DNA from: Chlorocebus sabaeus
Lineage: Eukaryota; Chordata; Mammalia; Primates; Cercopithecidae
Assembly (NCBI RefSeq): GCF_047675955.1
Contig: NC_132927.1
Span: 65,639,702 to 65,703,701 of the forward strand
Reading direction: 5' to 3'
DNA: 64,000 bases
Shown here piece by piece: positions 1 through 11,623 of this stretch (position 1 is its first letter; each line of letters opens with the position of its first letter). The notes beneath the pieces are model-generated. The model was not told the DNA's origin, did no database searches, and worked only from the letters and a program-made list of their open reading frames with translations. A program made the translations under genes and the position numbers.

Positions 1-137
1 CATCTCTCTTACTCTCACTATGCTACAAACCCTAAATTCCTTTTTCACAAGTGATATGTCATTCTTCCTTTCCAAAGCTCATGGAAGAATGTTTCTGTAG
101 AAGACAGTGACCACAAGGTGGCAAATTACCTTGAGAA

Positions 138-297
138 CTCAGGCTCTGGGGTCAGAACAGTCAGATCAGGCCAGCTCAGGTCCCAGCTCAGCCATCTGCA
201 AGCTGTGTGACCTGCTCTTTATGGGCACATGACGGCCTCTCACATGCTGTCTGTATACCAAGTCTGACACACAGTAGGTGCCCAATAAATGCTTGAT
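138..297 (+). repeat. MIR SINE fragment
   Basis: Old tRNA-derived SINE. The core begins near 'aggctctggggtcagaacag', includes 'agctgtgtgacctgctc', and ends with the diagnostic 'acagtaggtgcccaataaat'. It is diverged and has small internal losses. Confidence 0.8.
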
Positions 298-1240
298 TTT
301 CTGCCTCTCAATCAAAATCCAGAATGGTTTGGAGTCCAAAGCAGATGGAATAAAATAAATTTAAAATTCTTTACAATACTATAGTGCTAAAGAGCTTACT
401 TTCATAGTTCATTTCTTAGAAGCCTAGAATATCAGACGGAAATAGATTTTTGTTTTACTCTACATCAAAGAGTTGTATTAGAGAAACTCAGGTTGGTTTT
501 CCTATAACTTTAACTTCAACAACTCTGATGATGGAACATGCCACATTTAAGGGGTGAGGGTAAGAAGCAGTGGTGTTAGAGAGAACTTCAAAGGGCTTTA
601 ATAAGAATAAAATTCCATTGGAGTTACCATATGTCCAATCCTTCCTTTCTCAAGAACAGTCCATTACAAATCAGGGAGGGGGAGGTGTCCCAGAGAGGGG
701 TCCTTAGGGAGTCCGGCCATGGCATGCCGCCAGAAGGCTTCCAGAAAAATCAGGGCCTCTGGCACGACAGATTTGTGAGTTCTGAACACTTATTTGGAAG
801 TACAAAGAATTGAGATCTTCCTCTTTTAGCAGGTAGAGAAGGAAAGCATTTGGGTGACTTTCTTCCTAAGGGATCAAAGTGCGACAGGGCGATTTCCTGG
901 GAGAGAAAAGCAAGATTGGGAGCTGGGAGGAGCCGGGCTTTGTTCTCATCAAAGAAGAAAAGAATGTAGGGGAAAAAAACTAATGAGTGACTGCCAAGAG
1001 ATTTAAACACGGATTATGTATCTGGTAGAGAAAGAACACAATTGAGTGTTTGGGCTGGCCTGGGGTGAAAACTTTTCCCATTATGATTGGGGTAGGGAGA
1101 ACTCCGGCGCCTTACCTTTCAAGTGCCAGTTCCACAGAAATGTACAGAGGAGCAGAGGGAGGCTTCTTTTCAAAGGAATAATGAACGAGACAAAGCTGGA
1201 GCAATTCCTGGCCTGCACCACCTTCAGCATATTTGCTTTA
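298..1240. other. Unique intronic sequence
   Basis: No repeat family recognised. The stretch is AT-rich to about 640, then purine-rich from 660 to 1000. Open frames are under 90 codons and look like chance frames. Confidence 0.6.
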
Positions 1241-1540
1241 TTTATTTATTTTTTTTGAGATGGAGTCTTGCTCTGTTGCCAGGCTAGAAGAGTACAGCGG
1301 CACAATCTTGGCTCACTGCAACCTCTGCCTCCTGGGTTCAAGCAATTCTCCTGCCTCAGCTTCCTGAGTAGCTGGAATTACAGGCACGTGCCACCAAGCC
1401 CAGCTAATTTTTGTATTTTTAGTAGAGATGGGGTTTTGCCATGTTGGCCAGGCTGGTCTTGAACTCCTGACCTCAGGTGATCTGCCCGCCTCAGCCTCCC
1501 AAAGTGCTGCCATTACAGGCGTGAGCCCCCGTAACCAGCC
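1241..1540 (-). repeat. Alu (AluS-like), full length
   Basis: Antisense Alu: T-rich tail at left, then 'gagatggagtcttgctctgttgcc', ending in 'gtaaccagcc'. Imperfect flanking duplication: atatttgct on the left and acatttgca on the right. Confidence 0.95.
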
Positions 1541-2130
1541 ACATTTGCATTTTCTATGGCAGCTGCAAAATGTTTCCTCCTGTGACAACATTTGGTACCT
1601 TGGAGTCAACAGCCTGGAATTTATAACTTTTCTATCCCAGGGCAGCCTGACGGGTCTCTTAGGCTTCAGGAATGACCAGGTCCAAACAGTCTGGCCTCAT
1701 GCATACCCAGAGGGACACCCAGACCCTGGCAGACAGATGGGGAAGTAGATGGAAGGTCAGAAACACCAACACTGCAAAACTGCTAAATTGTCTTTAGAGG
1801 GAAGAGACATAGAGTCCAGCTTTTCCCTCCCCCTCCAAACATCTGGACTTGTGACTGTAAAGGTGAGGAGGGTAGCCAATGATTTCTGGCATCCCAGGGC
1901 AACTAAAGGAAAATATTTTGCACTACTCTCATAATGTATGCTATGCATTCTAAGATAAATCATTGATAAATAATATATTTTGAATAACACCTACATGCGA
2001 AGTTTATAGCACAGGGAGAACGTGCAAAGGGTCCTGGTTTTCACAGATCTTAAATCTAGGGGAAAGCACAGAACATAAAGTGTAAAAAGATTCCTTACAA
2101 TACAAAACCATATATACAAGGGCCAAACGG
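1541..2130. other. Unique intronic sequence
   Basis: No repeat family or gene-like reading frame recognised. AT-rich toward the right-hand end. Confidence 0.55.
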
Positions 2131-2138
2131 GTATGCAG

Positions 2139-2469
2139 CCAGGTGCAGCGGCTCATGCCTGTAATCCCAGCTGGGCACGGTGGCTCATGCCTGTAATCCC
2201 AGCACTTTGGGAGGCTGAGATAGGTAGATCACCTGATGTCAGGAGTTCAAGACCAGCCTGGCCAACACGGTGAAACCCCAGCTCTACTAAAAATACAGAA
2301 ATTAGTCGGGTGTGGTGGCAGGTGCCTTTAATCCCAGCTACTCAGGAGGCTGAGGGAGAAGAATCACTTGAACCTGGGGGGGGGGGGGGGCAGGGAGGCG
2401 TGGAGGAGGTTGCACTGAGCCAAGATCGCACCACTTCACTCCAGCCTGGGTGAAAGGGCAAAACTCTGT

Positions 2470-2498
<29 letters not shown>
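2139..2498 (+). repeat. Alu with duplicated 5' head and G15 run
   Basis: The 5' end is present twice: a partial head at about 2139-2169, then a complete Alu from about 2170. A G15 homopolymer (2376-2390) sits where the right-arm 'gggaggcgg' normally lies. The A-tail ends at 2498. Target duplication gtatgcagc at 2131-2139 and 2502-2510. Confidence 0.93.
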
Positions 2499-2501
<3 letters not shown>

Positions 2502-2580
2502 GTATGCAGCATTTGCAGAAACAAGATTATGCAATTATCAAAAAAACAGTGGCAATGGTGAGGAATTCACTGATTTTCCC

Positions 2581-3035
2581 TGGGCCAGGACGAGGGCTAG
2601 GCATTTGGTACATCATTTTACTTAATTTAATCCCTAAAGCACTCGTTTAATACAAGTATTCTTTTTGTTTGTTTGTTTTTGAGACAGAGTTTCATCTTGT
2701 TGCCCAGGCTGGAGCGCAATGGTGCCATCTCAGCTCACTGCAACCTCCGCCTCCTGGGTGAGTTGCTGGGATTACAGGTGCCCGCCACCACACCCAGCTA
2801 ATTTTTGTTATTTTTAGTAGAGACGAGGTTTTGCCACGTTGGCCAGGCTGGTCTCAAACCCCTGACCTCAGGTGATTTGCCCGCCTCGGCCTCACGAAGT
2901 GCTGGGATTACAGGTGTGAGCCACTGCGCCTGGCCTATGAGTAACAAAACAGAGGCTCAGAGACCAGAGGCTTCACGGTCACATAGCTAGCGAGTGGCCC
3001 AGGCGAGGCTCTAACCTGAGCCTCTTTCTAAGACT
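2581..3035 (-). repeat. MIR SINE split by an Alu
   Basis: Antisense MIR in two parts. 2581-2661 has 'gggctaggcatttggtacatc' and 'acttaatttaatcc'. 2936-3035 has 'aggctcagagaccagagg' and 'cacatagctagcgagtgg'. They are separated by the Alu at 2662-2935. Confidence 0.75.
2662..2935 (-). repeat. Alu with internal deletion
   Basis: Antisense Alu starting with a (TTTG)-type tail. It runs from 'cctcctgggtg' directly to 'agttgctgggattacagg', so about 30 bp of the right arm is missing. It lies inside an older MIR. Confidence 0.93.
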
Positions 3036-4911
3036 TACTGAGGTCTGCTCTGGGCCTGCTGCGACAGTGGCCAACCTGCAGGAGCTGGGAGGAAGCATGG
3101 AGACCCTCCAGTCCCCGCCTGCGCCAGGGCACGTGTGTGGTTCTCGGGTCCTGCGCTTTCTGATGCTGGGGAGGCAGAACCTCTCAGAGGCACTAAAGCG
3201 TGTGGGAGACAGGCCCAGGACAGTTTCTGACTCCTGGTCTACTGCAGGCAGGATCGGGCCGGCAGGGAAGCCAGAGTCACGGTTTGAGAGCTTCAGACTG
3301 TGGGATCTTTTTCGTTTCTCTGCTTCCTCACTGTTTCCTCAGACTGGCCTCTTCCTCCTGAGGGTGACACAGCTGCTGCCTCCATCTGTAGCACCAACTC
3401 GGGGCCACTCCCCTGCAAATGCAGGTGAAACTAAGCCTGGGCTGGAGGCCTGGGGGCTGGTGACTGCACCAAAGCCAGGCCAGAACCCCCACCTCCCATG
3501 CGGGCCCCTGCTGGGAAGCTTGAAATGCCGGGAAATCGCTTGGCGAGTTTCTCATCAGTAAAAAAAGAATAGGAGGGTTGGGGGTAGCGGGGGCACGGCG
3601 GGGCAATTTCCAGTTCAGAAGAATCCTAAGTTAAGAAACTCTGCTCTCCTTACAGTTAAAACAAACAAACAAAAAGCTTTCATTCAGAAGCCCCACAACT
3701 GCAAAGGGAAAGAAAGGAAAGAGAAGCCGGAAGGGGGGTGCAGGGGAAGGAGGTAGAAAAAGCTACTAAAATTTGCTAATGTTTTGTCCCCTCCGAATGT
3801 GTTTTTTCCCATTCATTTTTCTCCTTGCCAAACTGGTTGGGGCGTGTGTTCTGAGGGAAGCGGGGAACTAATGTGTGTTAGAGAGACATACATTGGAATA
3901 AGCAGCTCATAAACAGACTTTGACCAAAACTTTCCATTTAAAAGTAAATACACAGAAAACATGTCTCAACTTGGACTACGGTGATTAAGCAACTCAATCT
4001 GAGAAGATAAGGATTTTTTTTAATGTGTCTCAATGGTTTATGGAGGCTTTCTCCAGATGATTTAAGAATCAGCAAAAGTTAGGAATTAATGTGGAATCTC
4101 TGATGCTTCCCACGCTCTTTCCGCACCTCTCACATCCACGGCAGAGTCTCAGAGATGCTTTGACAAATAATGAAACACGAACCTTATGTAAGAAAAACAA
4201 AAGGTTATGAATGTGATCAGAGACTCTGGCCAAGAACATGTGCTTCCACAAAACAAGGACACCAGTTTGGCTCTTCCACGGAGATTTATGCAAAGGGTGG
4301 GTGTTATTCTCATTAATTCAGTGGATAAACAATAGGGGGGAGGTCGGGATGATTTGATGGACAGCTTTTGGAAATGATCTTCTGCTTGGCAAAACACTGC
4401 TGTGATCATTTTATTCACACGGAAGGAAATGCAAAGAAGTGTCACTAAAACAAGGGAGGTAATTGTAGGGCATGAATCAAAAAGCTGGATGACACAGAAC
4501 GAAGAGTAACTGAATTAGTCCCATCATGGTCTTGAAATCTGCACTTAATTTCAAGAGAAGAGCCTGACCTCTCATTGCTGGCTAACAAAGCTATGCATCT
4601 ATTCCCTCATGTTTCATTTCCCCCTCATAAACTACAAACACCATGTTACAGAGGGATAGCCCTCGACTGGCATGGCAGCTCAATAGACTTAGAAACAACA
4701 TCTCAAGAGCTGGAAGGGATAACCCTGCAGTTCTCCAGTAAGAGTTAAATCTTGGGATGGCCCTGGCAGCTGGTTGTCTAGTCTCGACTGGCATCACTGG
4801 GGGTAGCTCATTCTACCTTCATCCCCTTCATCTGTCCATCCACCCATCAACTCAAGCGTTTACCCAGCTTCAGTTATGTGGCACATTGTCAGATGCTGTT
4901 ACGTCTTGAGC
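3036..4911. other. Unique intron, with a GC-rich part at 3040-3560
   Basis: 3040-3560 is GC-rich and holds a 164-codon plus-strand frame (3067-3561) that opens with GTG; the first ATG is near 3097. Its translation is compositionally ordinary and I recognise no family, so I do not call it a gene. 3560-4900 has no recognised repeat or coding signal. Confidence 0.5.
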
Positions 4912-5145
4912 TCAAATCCTTCTTTCTATAATTCGATCCATCAAGTCCATGATGGTGTGCATGCTGGCAATGCTAACCTTCTGAAGGTGTTCTTCCCGGG
5001 TTACACGTTCCCAGTTCTTCAACAGTAACACATGGATGCCCCTGTCAGCCTGATCACTGTCCTTATCAATCCCCCATTCTATGTTCTTCAAATCTTTTAT
5101 GAATGATGGGTTCCACTTCCGATCTAATTCTACTGCACCTCTACT

Positions 5146-5179
<34 letters not shown>

Positions 5180-5508
5180 AGACGGAGTCTCGCTCTGTAG
5201 CCCAGGCTGGAGTGCAGTGGCCAGATCTCAGCTCACTGCAAGCTCCGCCTCCCGGGTTCACGCCATTCTCCGGCCTCAGCCTCCCGAGTAGCTGGGACTA
5301 CAGGTGCCTGCCACCTCGCCCAGCTAGTTTTTTTTTTTTTTTTATTTCTTAGTAGAGACGGGGTTTCACCGTGTTAGCCAGGATGGTCTCGATCTCCTGA
5401 CCTCGTGATCCACCCGTCTCGGCCTCCCAAAGTGCTGGGATTACAGGCTTGAGCCACCGCGCCCGGCCTGCACCTCTACTTCTTAATCTCCCTTCTTTGT
5501 TAATCTAG
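4912..5508 (-). pseudogene. Unassigned coding-like block split by an AluY
   Basis: With the AluY (5150-5468) and one target-site copy removed, the minus strand reads open for about 85 codons and ends at TGA (4914-4912). The translation looks protein-like: lysine-, aspartate- and glutamate-rich, with pieces such as GAVELDRKWNPSFIKDLK, EWGIDKDSDQADRGIHVLLL and MHTIMDLMDRIIERRI. There is no upstream ATG. The open stretch is bounded by an in-frame TAG that also reads as a possible splice acceptor, ttctag, after a pyrimidine tract. I do not recognise the protein. It could be a retrocopy remnant, an old transposon frame, an alternative or lost terminal exon, or chance. Confidence 0.35.
5150..5468 (-). 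repeat. AluY of Old World monkey type, young
   Basis: Full-length antisense AluY close to consensus. It has 'gtggccagatctcagctc', 'gccacctcgcccagctag' and 'caggcttgagccaccgcgcc', variants typical of the cercopithecoid AluYR/AluMac lineage. It is flanked by a perfect 16-bp target duplication tgcacctctacttctt (5134-5149 and 5469-5484). The central T tract (about 5327-5343) is expanded. Confidence 0.97.
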
Positions 5509-7705
5509 AACATCGGAAAGTATTTAGTGCGACCAGAACTTAGAGAAGATAAAATGCTGAGATCAAAAATATTCTATGAGACCATCTTAGATGTGCTGGT
5601 AGCAGGTTTTTATTTTCTATTATTGACGAAAAGTTTGCCATTTTTACACTTCTACAAGACAAAGTGCCGCCTGTTGTTTCACACTGTACATGGTTGATTC
5701 CATGCACTTTTGACAGTTCTTTCATATTTCTAACATGAGGATCAATTTCTCCTCCTCTGGGAAGGCGAGGGGTTTGACAAATACGCACAACGCAGGTCAG
5801 CCCCACTTTGCAGACACTTCCCCCTCTAACAATGCCTAAGGTGTTGCTGTGCTCAGGAATCCTTGGCTGGCTATCCCAAGAAGCAAATACTCACACCAAG
5901 CAAATCTGCAAAGACTCCTACAGGGCCCATCAACACTGCAACTTTCTTCTCATGAGGTATTGGAAACACAGAGCTTCTTTGGTATCCATCATCTCAGGAG
6001 TTAGGTCAATGGAAATTTATCTGTAGTAGATTTAAAGAACTTCTAACGCTTTGGCTATTAAAATACAAACCAGGGACTGAGGGCACCTCAGGAGGTCAGA
6101 AGATAAAAAGGTAACTCAGAGTGGCTCTCTCAGCCATGAGTTTGACTCAGTACCTGAGTAAAGTAGATATAATCAGCCCGGCTACTTAAACATTCGACTT
6201 TCAAAGTGAGTGTGAAAACAGAATGAAACTGGATGACTGGGCACAATATTCATGAGCTACCCCTGATACAAAGTGCTCAAAGATTAACAGGGACTGTTTT
6301 CCATTTAAATAAAACAACACAGGATTGACTCAGAATTAAATGTACAATGAACAGCATACTGAAGGCAAAATGCTGAGACCAAAATTATTCTATGAGACCA
6401 ACTCAGGAAATATAATGGGAGTCAAAAGATAATATGATATGATATGAAAATAAAATTATAGCCAACTAATGGATTTTTACAGCTCCCACTGTAAATGAGC
6501 ACTGTGTTTTTTAAAGAGCGTGCCCTTACAATTTAAGCCTTTCCTATTCTTCATCTGCTCCAATTTTTTAACAAAATGTAATTTATATTTGGAAGTACTA
6601 TCATTTAGAAAGCGCTGGTATTCAATCCCACATCTATTTTACCGCATTAATTTACCACACTCTTCTACCTGTTTAGCACCATGAAGCTTCATATTGATTT
6701 TTTTTAATTTAATATTCTTTTAAAAATTACTCCAAGCAAAAAGGCGCTGTTTAAATATAATCTTTCAAAATGCATAATGCCTCATGCTTTTAAATTAAAC
6801 TTATCCAAATAAGTGTGTTGAATATGAGGGGCATTTAAAAAACTATTTCGGATTTCCATCAAATATGTTGCTTTCAAGTAAACATAAGTGTAATAATGAA
6901 GCAACTAATCTAAATCCTTGCATTCTTTCTTTATGCTTGACTGAATTAACACTTGCAAGGACACAACAATCTAACAATTAAACTCCTTCAATGGAAGTTA
7001 AAACTGATTTCACTGTGGCTTTGCAGTGCTTCTGCCAACTATTAAATGCACAACACTCTGAATAACTAGAATGAAAGATGTCTTATAAATTAAAAAATTA
7101 TTGGATCCTATCCAAGCAATGAATAAGCTATTCCTTGCTGTGTGCAAATTCAGCATTCTGAGTGGAGGAATTAACACCGTTATGTTAACAAGATTAACAT
7201 TTTAAGGATTTTCTAATCTTCTAATTGTCTAAAAGGATGAGTTCCCTAAACACCTCAGTACCTTCCCTACCTCCTCCCAATGCAATTCCCCCATCTAGTA
7301 TTCTCAGCCTCACTACGACAGCTGAAGATTATTTACCTGGTGAAGAACAACTGATAACTTTGTTAATCTGAATATACAGTGACCACTCTGTACAATTCCT
7401 ATACCCTTAGCAGTGTTACTCTATGAAAACATTTAAATTACAAAAAAAAAAAAAAAAAAATCAATAGGGCATCAGGCAGGATAAAATAGAACTTGCTGAG
7501 TCAGCACTAAAATCTGCCATTTTCGTTAAGAACCTCAATATAAGAAAGGCCGAAATCTTTGCCATTAATGTGTGTGGGTTTTTTTCTTCTTTTTTTCTTT
7601 TTTGCGGCTCATTAAATTCCTCTGAAGAAGCAAAAAGAAACAGAGCTAAAGGAAAAGCTAAAATGTCTGGAATTTATTTTCAAAAAAAAGATGAGAGTAA
7701 AAGAA
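5509..7705. other. Unique AT-rich intron
   Basis: No Alu, L1 or LTR. It contains one member of a dispersed direct repeat near 5551-5586 and a second near 6368-6403, a poly-A run at 7441-7460, and a pyrimidine patch at 7580-7604. 6400-7200 is strongly AT-rich and repeat-free. Confidence 0.55.
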
Positions 7706-7727
7706 ACTTTCTTTTGGTTATTTGGTT

Positions 7728-8015
7728 TGTTTTGAGATAGAGTCTTGCTCTATTGCCCAGGCTGGAGTGCAATGGCACAATCTTGGCTCACTGCAACCTC
7801 TACCTCCCAGGTTCAAGCAATTCTCCTGACTCAGCCTCCCAAGTAGCTGGGATTACAGGCGCCTGCCACCACACCCAGCTAATTTTTGTATTTTTGGGTA
7901 GAGACAGGGTTTCACCATGTTGGCCAGGCTGGTCTTGAACTCCTGACCTCAAGTGATCCGCCCACCTTGGCCTCCCAAAGTGTGGGATTACAGGCATGAG
8001 CCAACACACCGGGCC
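7728..8015 (-). repeat. Alu (AluS-like), full length
   Basis: Antisense, from 'ttttgagatagagtc' to 'acacaccgggcc'. Imperfect target duplication aagaaactttctt (about 7701-7713) and aagaaattttctt (8016-8028). Confidence 0.95.
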
Positions 8016-8028
8016 AAGAAATTTTCTT

Positions 8029-9299
8029 GAAATATTCTAACTCTGCAAACTTTATAGTCATCCAAAAAATAAATCTTTAGACCTAGATCAACAAATGAAA
8101 GTCTTGTGAATTTTTCTAACTTTGTACATGTTAAGCCACAATACTTTACATGAAATATAGAATTACGATGTCATTATTTTTACATTGAAAATTCTAAACC
8201 AAAAAAAAAAGGAAAGCTCATTGAAGAACAAAAAACTCTCTCAATCATTTTCTGACCATCTAACACCCAATCATGGCCAATCCATCACGGAGGCCAAAGG
8301 CACATAGGATGCTGGGGATTCTTTGGAATTACCAAGGAAACACAAAACAACACTGGCTCTGAAAACCGATCATCCAGGAAACTCTCCATAAACCATACTG
8401 TTTGATTAAATGCAAAACCTGTTCTCCAACCATGGTGAGAGAGGATTAAAATGTTTTCCTGGAAACTGACTTTGGATTGGTGCCTATAGCAGAGACGGTA
8501 TTACATAAGACTCATATATATGTCACTCTCTAAAAACAATCTGTTGTCATAAACATTATTACGGGGAGAGCTACTGTTTATAAGGTGTGAATGTAGTGAT
8601 ATAAAGTTTAAATACCTCCACTATAAGTACCAAAATCACAAAGTCAAGGTCACCCATTGGGGAACTATCTTTTCATTTAACTATCAGACATTGAGAAAGG
8701 TTAGAAAAATAGAAATTTCCTAAAAAGTTGGTGGGAATGTGGATTAGAACCAGGTGTAAAATCAGAAGGCAATTTGGCATTGTCTATTGGAGGCACTAAA
8801 ATATGCATATTCTTTAATGAGAAATGACGTATCTAGGAAGGAGGGGCACAGGCAACATAAAGATTAGAAGAGCTCGATGGACTTTTCCGAAGAGGTACAG
8901 GCAAACAACCCAAAGACATCACCCCTCCTTCCACTTTCCAGGTCTAGATTCTGAAGGCCACACACCAGAGTCTCCTTGGCAAAGGTGTAGATTCCCCAAG
9001 CAAGCTGGCGTGGCTCGGTGTGCATGAGTAGCCCGAGCTCAGCCACGGGTACTCTACTAAGCCCAGTGGAGTGTCATTTCACAAAACTACCGTTCCAAGA
9101 ACTGTGGCATCCAGACTACAAAGAGACCCCTCGTGTGGCTCAGCGGATCTTCCAGAGAATGAGGCAAAAGCAAGAGCCCTTCACAACCAGCTCTTCACTG
9201 AAGTAGGTCAGGCGACTCTCAGTGATGCAGTGATTTTACTTTTCGTTCTACCAAAAACGATTTGGATATTTAAAATTGATCAATGAGTCTGCCTTTTGG
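8029..9299. other. Unique intronic sequence
   Basis: No recognised repeat or coding exon. Overlapping 60-70 codon frames occur around 8820-9290 on both strands, with no recognisable family and no clear splice context. Confidence 0.5.
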
Positions 9300-9713
9300 A
9301 GACTGCTTTAAAAAAAAAAACCAGAAAAGTTACAAAGATAGCACAGAAAGCTCCTGTATACCCCTCACTTAGTTTTCCCGAATGTTAACACCATATATTA
9401 CTAACAAGACATTTGTCACAACACTGGTGTACTACTATTTTTTTATTTCAATAGTTTTTGGGGTACAGATGGTTTTGGGTTACATAAATTCTTTAGGGGT
9501 GATTTCTGAGATTTTAGTGCACCTGTCACCCCATAGATAGTCTTATCCGTCGTCCCCCTCCCAACCTACCCCCCACCCCCACGAGTCCCCAAAGTCCATT
9601 ATATCACTCTCATGCCTTTGCTTCCTCACAGTTTAGCTCCCACTTATAAGTGAGAACATACGATATTTGGTTTACCATTCCTGAGTTATTTCACTTAGAA
9701 TAACGGCCTCCAG

Positions 9714-10050
9714 ACCAGGCACAGTGGCTTTCGCCTGTAATCCCAGCACTTTGGGAGGCTGAGGCAGGTGGATCACGAGGTCAGGAGTTCAAGACCAGCC
9801 TGGCCAAGATGGTGAAACCCTGTCTCTACTAAAAACTACAAAAGTTAGCCGGGCATTATGGTTGGCACCTATAATCCCAGCTACTCGGGAGGCTGAGGCA
9901 GGAGAATTGCCTGAATGTGGGCGGCAGAGGTTGCAGTGAGCCAAGATCGCAGCACTGCACTCTAGCCTGGCAACAGAGTGAGACTCTGCCTCAAAAAATA
10001 AAATAAAATAAAATAAAATAAAATAAAATAAAATAAAATAAAATAAAAAT
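9714..10050 (+). repeat. Alu with (AAAAT)n tail, inside L1P
   Basis: Sense Alu from 'accaggcacagtggc' to an (AAAAT)n tail of about 55 bp (9994-10050). The duplicated L1 target ggcctccag lies just left (about 9705-9713) and just right (10051-10059). Confidence 0.95.
9994..10050 (+). repeat. (AAAAT)n microsatellite
   Basis: About eleven pentamer units grown from the Alu poly-A tail. The run is long and nearly pure, so likely length-polymorphic. Confidence 0.9.
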
Positions 10051-11048
10051 GGCCTCCAGCTCCATTCAAGCTGCTGCAAAAGACATTATTTTGTTCCCTT
10101 TTATGACTGAGTAGTATTCCATGGTGTATATATACCACATTTTCCTTATCCACTCGTAGGTTGATGGGCACTTAGGTTGGTTCCATATCTTTGCAGCAGC
10201 GAATTGTGCTGCTATAAACATGCAGCATACTACTATTACTATTAACTAAACTGCACAGTTAATTCACATTTTGCAAATTTTCCCCTCATGTCCTTTTTCT
10301 GTTCCAGGATCCCATCCAGGACATCACAGGACACATTTGTTCATCATGTCTTCTTAGCCTCCTCTGGTCTGTAACAGATTCTCAGACTTTCCCTGTTTCT
10401 GATGACCTTGGGGCTTTGAGGAGTGAGGACCAGGTTATTTTTGTAGAATGTCCCTGCTGAAGGACAAAATCATTGTTTGATGTTTTTCCCATGACTAGAC
10501 TGGGGTTATGTGTTGGGGGAGAAAGACCACAAAGCTGAAGTGCCAAATTTATGACGTCCTACAAGAGGTACCTGGTATCAACATCACGTCACTGAGGATG
10601 GTATTTTCATCCTCTGTGACACAGCGTTCACCAGGTTTGTCCATTCCAAACGCCCTTTTCCAGGCTCTAATCTTTAGAAGCAGGTCATTAAGTGCAGCCA
10701 TTCAGGGAGTGGAGAGTTCTGTCCCACCTCTTTCAGTGGAGAAAGAGCTACATCAAGCATTTGGAACTCTCTGTATGGGAAATGTGTCTCTTCTCTTGTT
10801 TGTTTGTTTATTCAATCATTTATTTCTATCAGTCTGGACTCATAGGTATTTATATTTCCAGTTATAATCCAACACTATGTTATTTATTGTGCTGCTCACC
10901 ACTGTCCCAGCTTTGGCAACTGGGAGCAACTTCAGGAGAATTCCTTTGACACCCCTGCCCCCAACCCCATCATTTTGTTCTATAAATATTTCCTTACTTT
11001 CTGCTTCTCCACATTTTTATCAGCAAAATGTCTCACTTAAGAAAAGGG

Positions 11049-11530
11049 TTGCTATGGGGTGGTTTATGCCTCCCCAAAATTCATACATTGAAGATTTAGC
11101 CCCCAATACATCTGAACGTGACCTTATTTGGGAACAGGGCCACTGAAAATGTAATCAGTTAAATACGATGAATCGTTACGGCAGAAAGATGGGCCCCTAA
11201 GCCAATATGACCAGTGTGTCCTTACAAGAAGGGAAAATCTGGACATAGACACCACACAAGAAAACGAACGCCAAGTGAAGGTGAAGGCAGAAATCAGAGT
11301 GATGTTTCTAAAGGCCAAAGAAGGCCAAGAGCATTCCAGCAAAATGCCAGTAAAGCACAAGAAGCTAGGAGAGAGGGGCGGAACAGACGCTCCCTCACAG
11401 CCCATGGATGGAACCAACCCTGCCGACACATTGGTCTTGGACTTCCAGCCTCCAGAACCGTGAGACAGTATGTTTCTGTTGTTTAAGTCACTTGGTTTGA
11501 AGTACTCCGCACTGAGCTCTGCACTTCGAT
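11049..11530 (+). mobile_element. MLT1-type MaLR solo LTR
   Basis: Ancient ERVL-MaLR LTR: 'ccccaaaattcatacattga', 'gtgtccttacaagaaggg', 'aaccctgccgacacattgg', 'cttggacttccagcctccag' and a 'tgtttctgttgtttaagtca' end. It directly abuts the L1M. No internal retroviral sequence. Confidence 0.85.
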
Positions 11531-11623
11531 TAAAAACAATTCACAAACTTGGTATCAACAAAGCAGGTGTGGAAGAACATCCTAATATACATTCAAAAGG
11601 GCACTTTAGAAAACAAGAGGCAT

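Larger units (their letters stand above)
9440..10227 (-). mobile_element. L1P 3' end inserted in L1M, itself hit by an Alu
   Basis: 5'-truncated primate L1 in antisense: 'tttttggggtacagatggtt', 'tagctcccacttataagtga', 'gtagtattccatggtgtata'. The target duplication tactactatt at 9430-9439 and 10228-10237 brackets it. It is split by the Alu at 9714-10050. Confidence 0.9.
9300..11046 (-). mobile_element. L1M 3' end, split by a younger L1
   Basis: Antisense 3' part of an old L1M element. The left part (9300-9429) has 'aaaagttacaaagatagcac' and 'cctcacttagttttcc'. The right part (10238-11046) has 'tgtcctttttctgttccagg', 'catgactagactggggttat' and 'attcaatcatttatttctat'. A younger L1 interrupts it. 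No coding capacity remains. Confidence 0.8.

Noticed and set aside
3067..3561. 164-codon plus-strand frame in GC-rich unique sequence
   Set aside because: It opens at GTG rather than ATG, has no recognisable domain, and runs opposite to FOXN3; GC-rich DNA often gives long chance frames. Worth a homology search, not a gene call.
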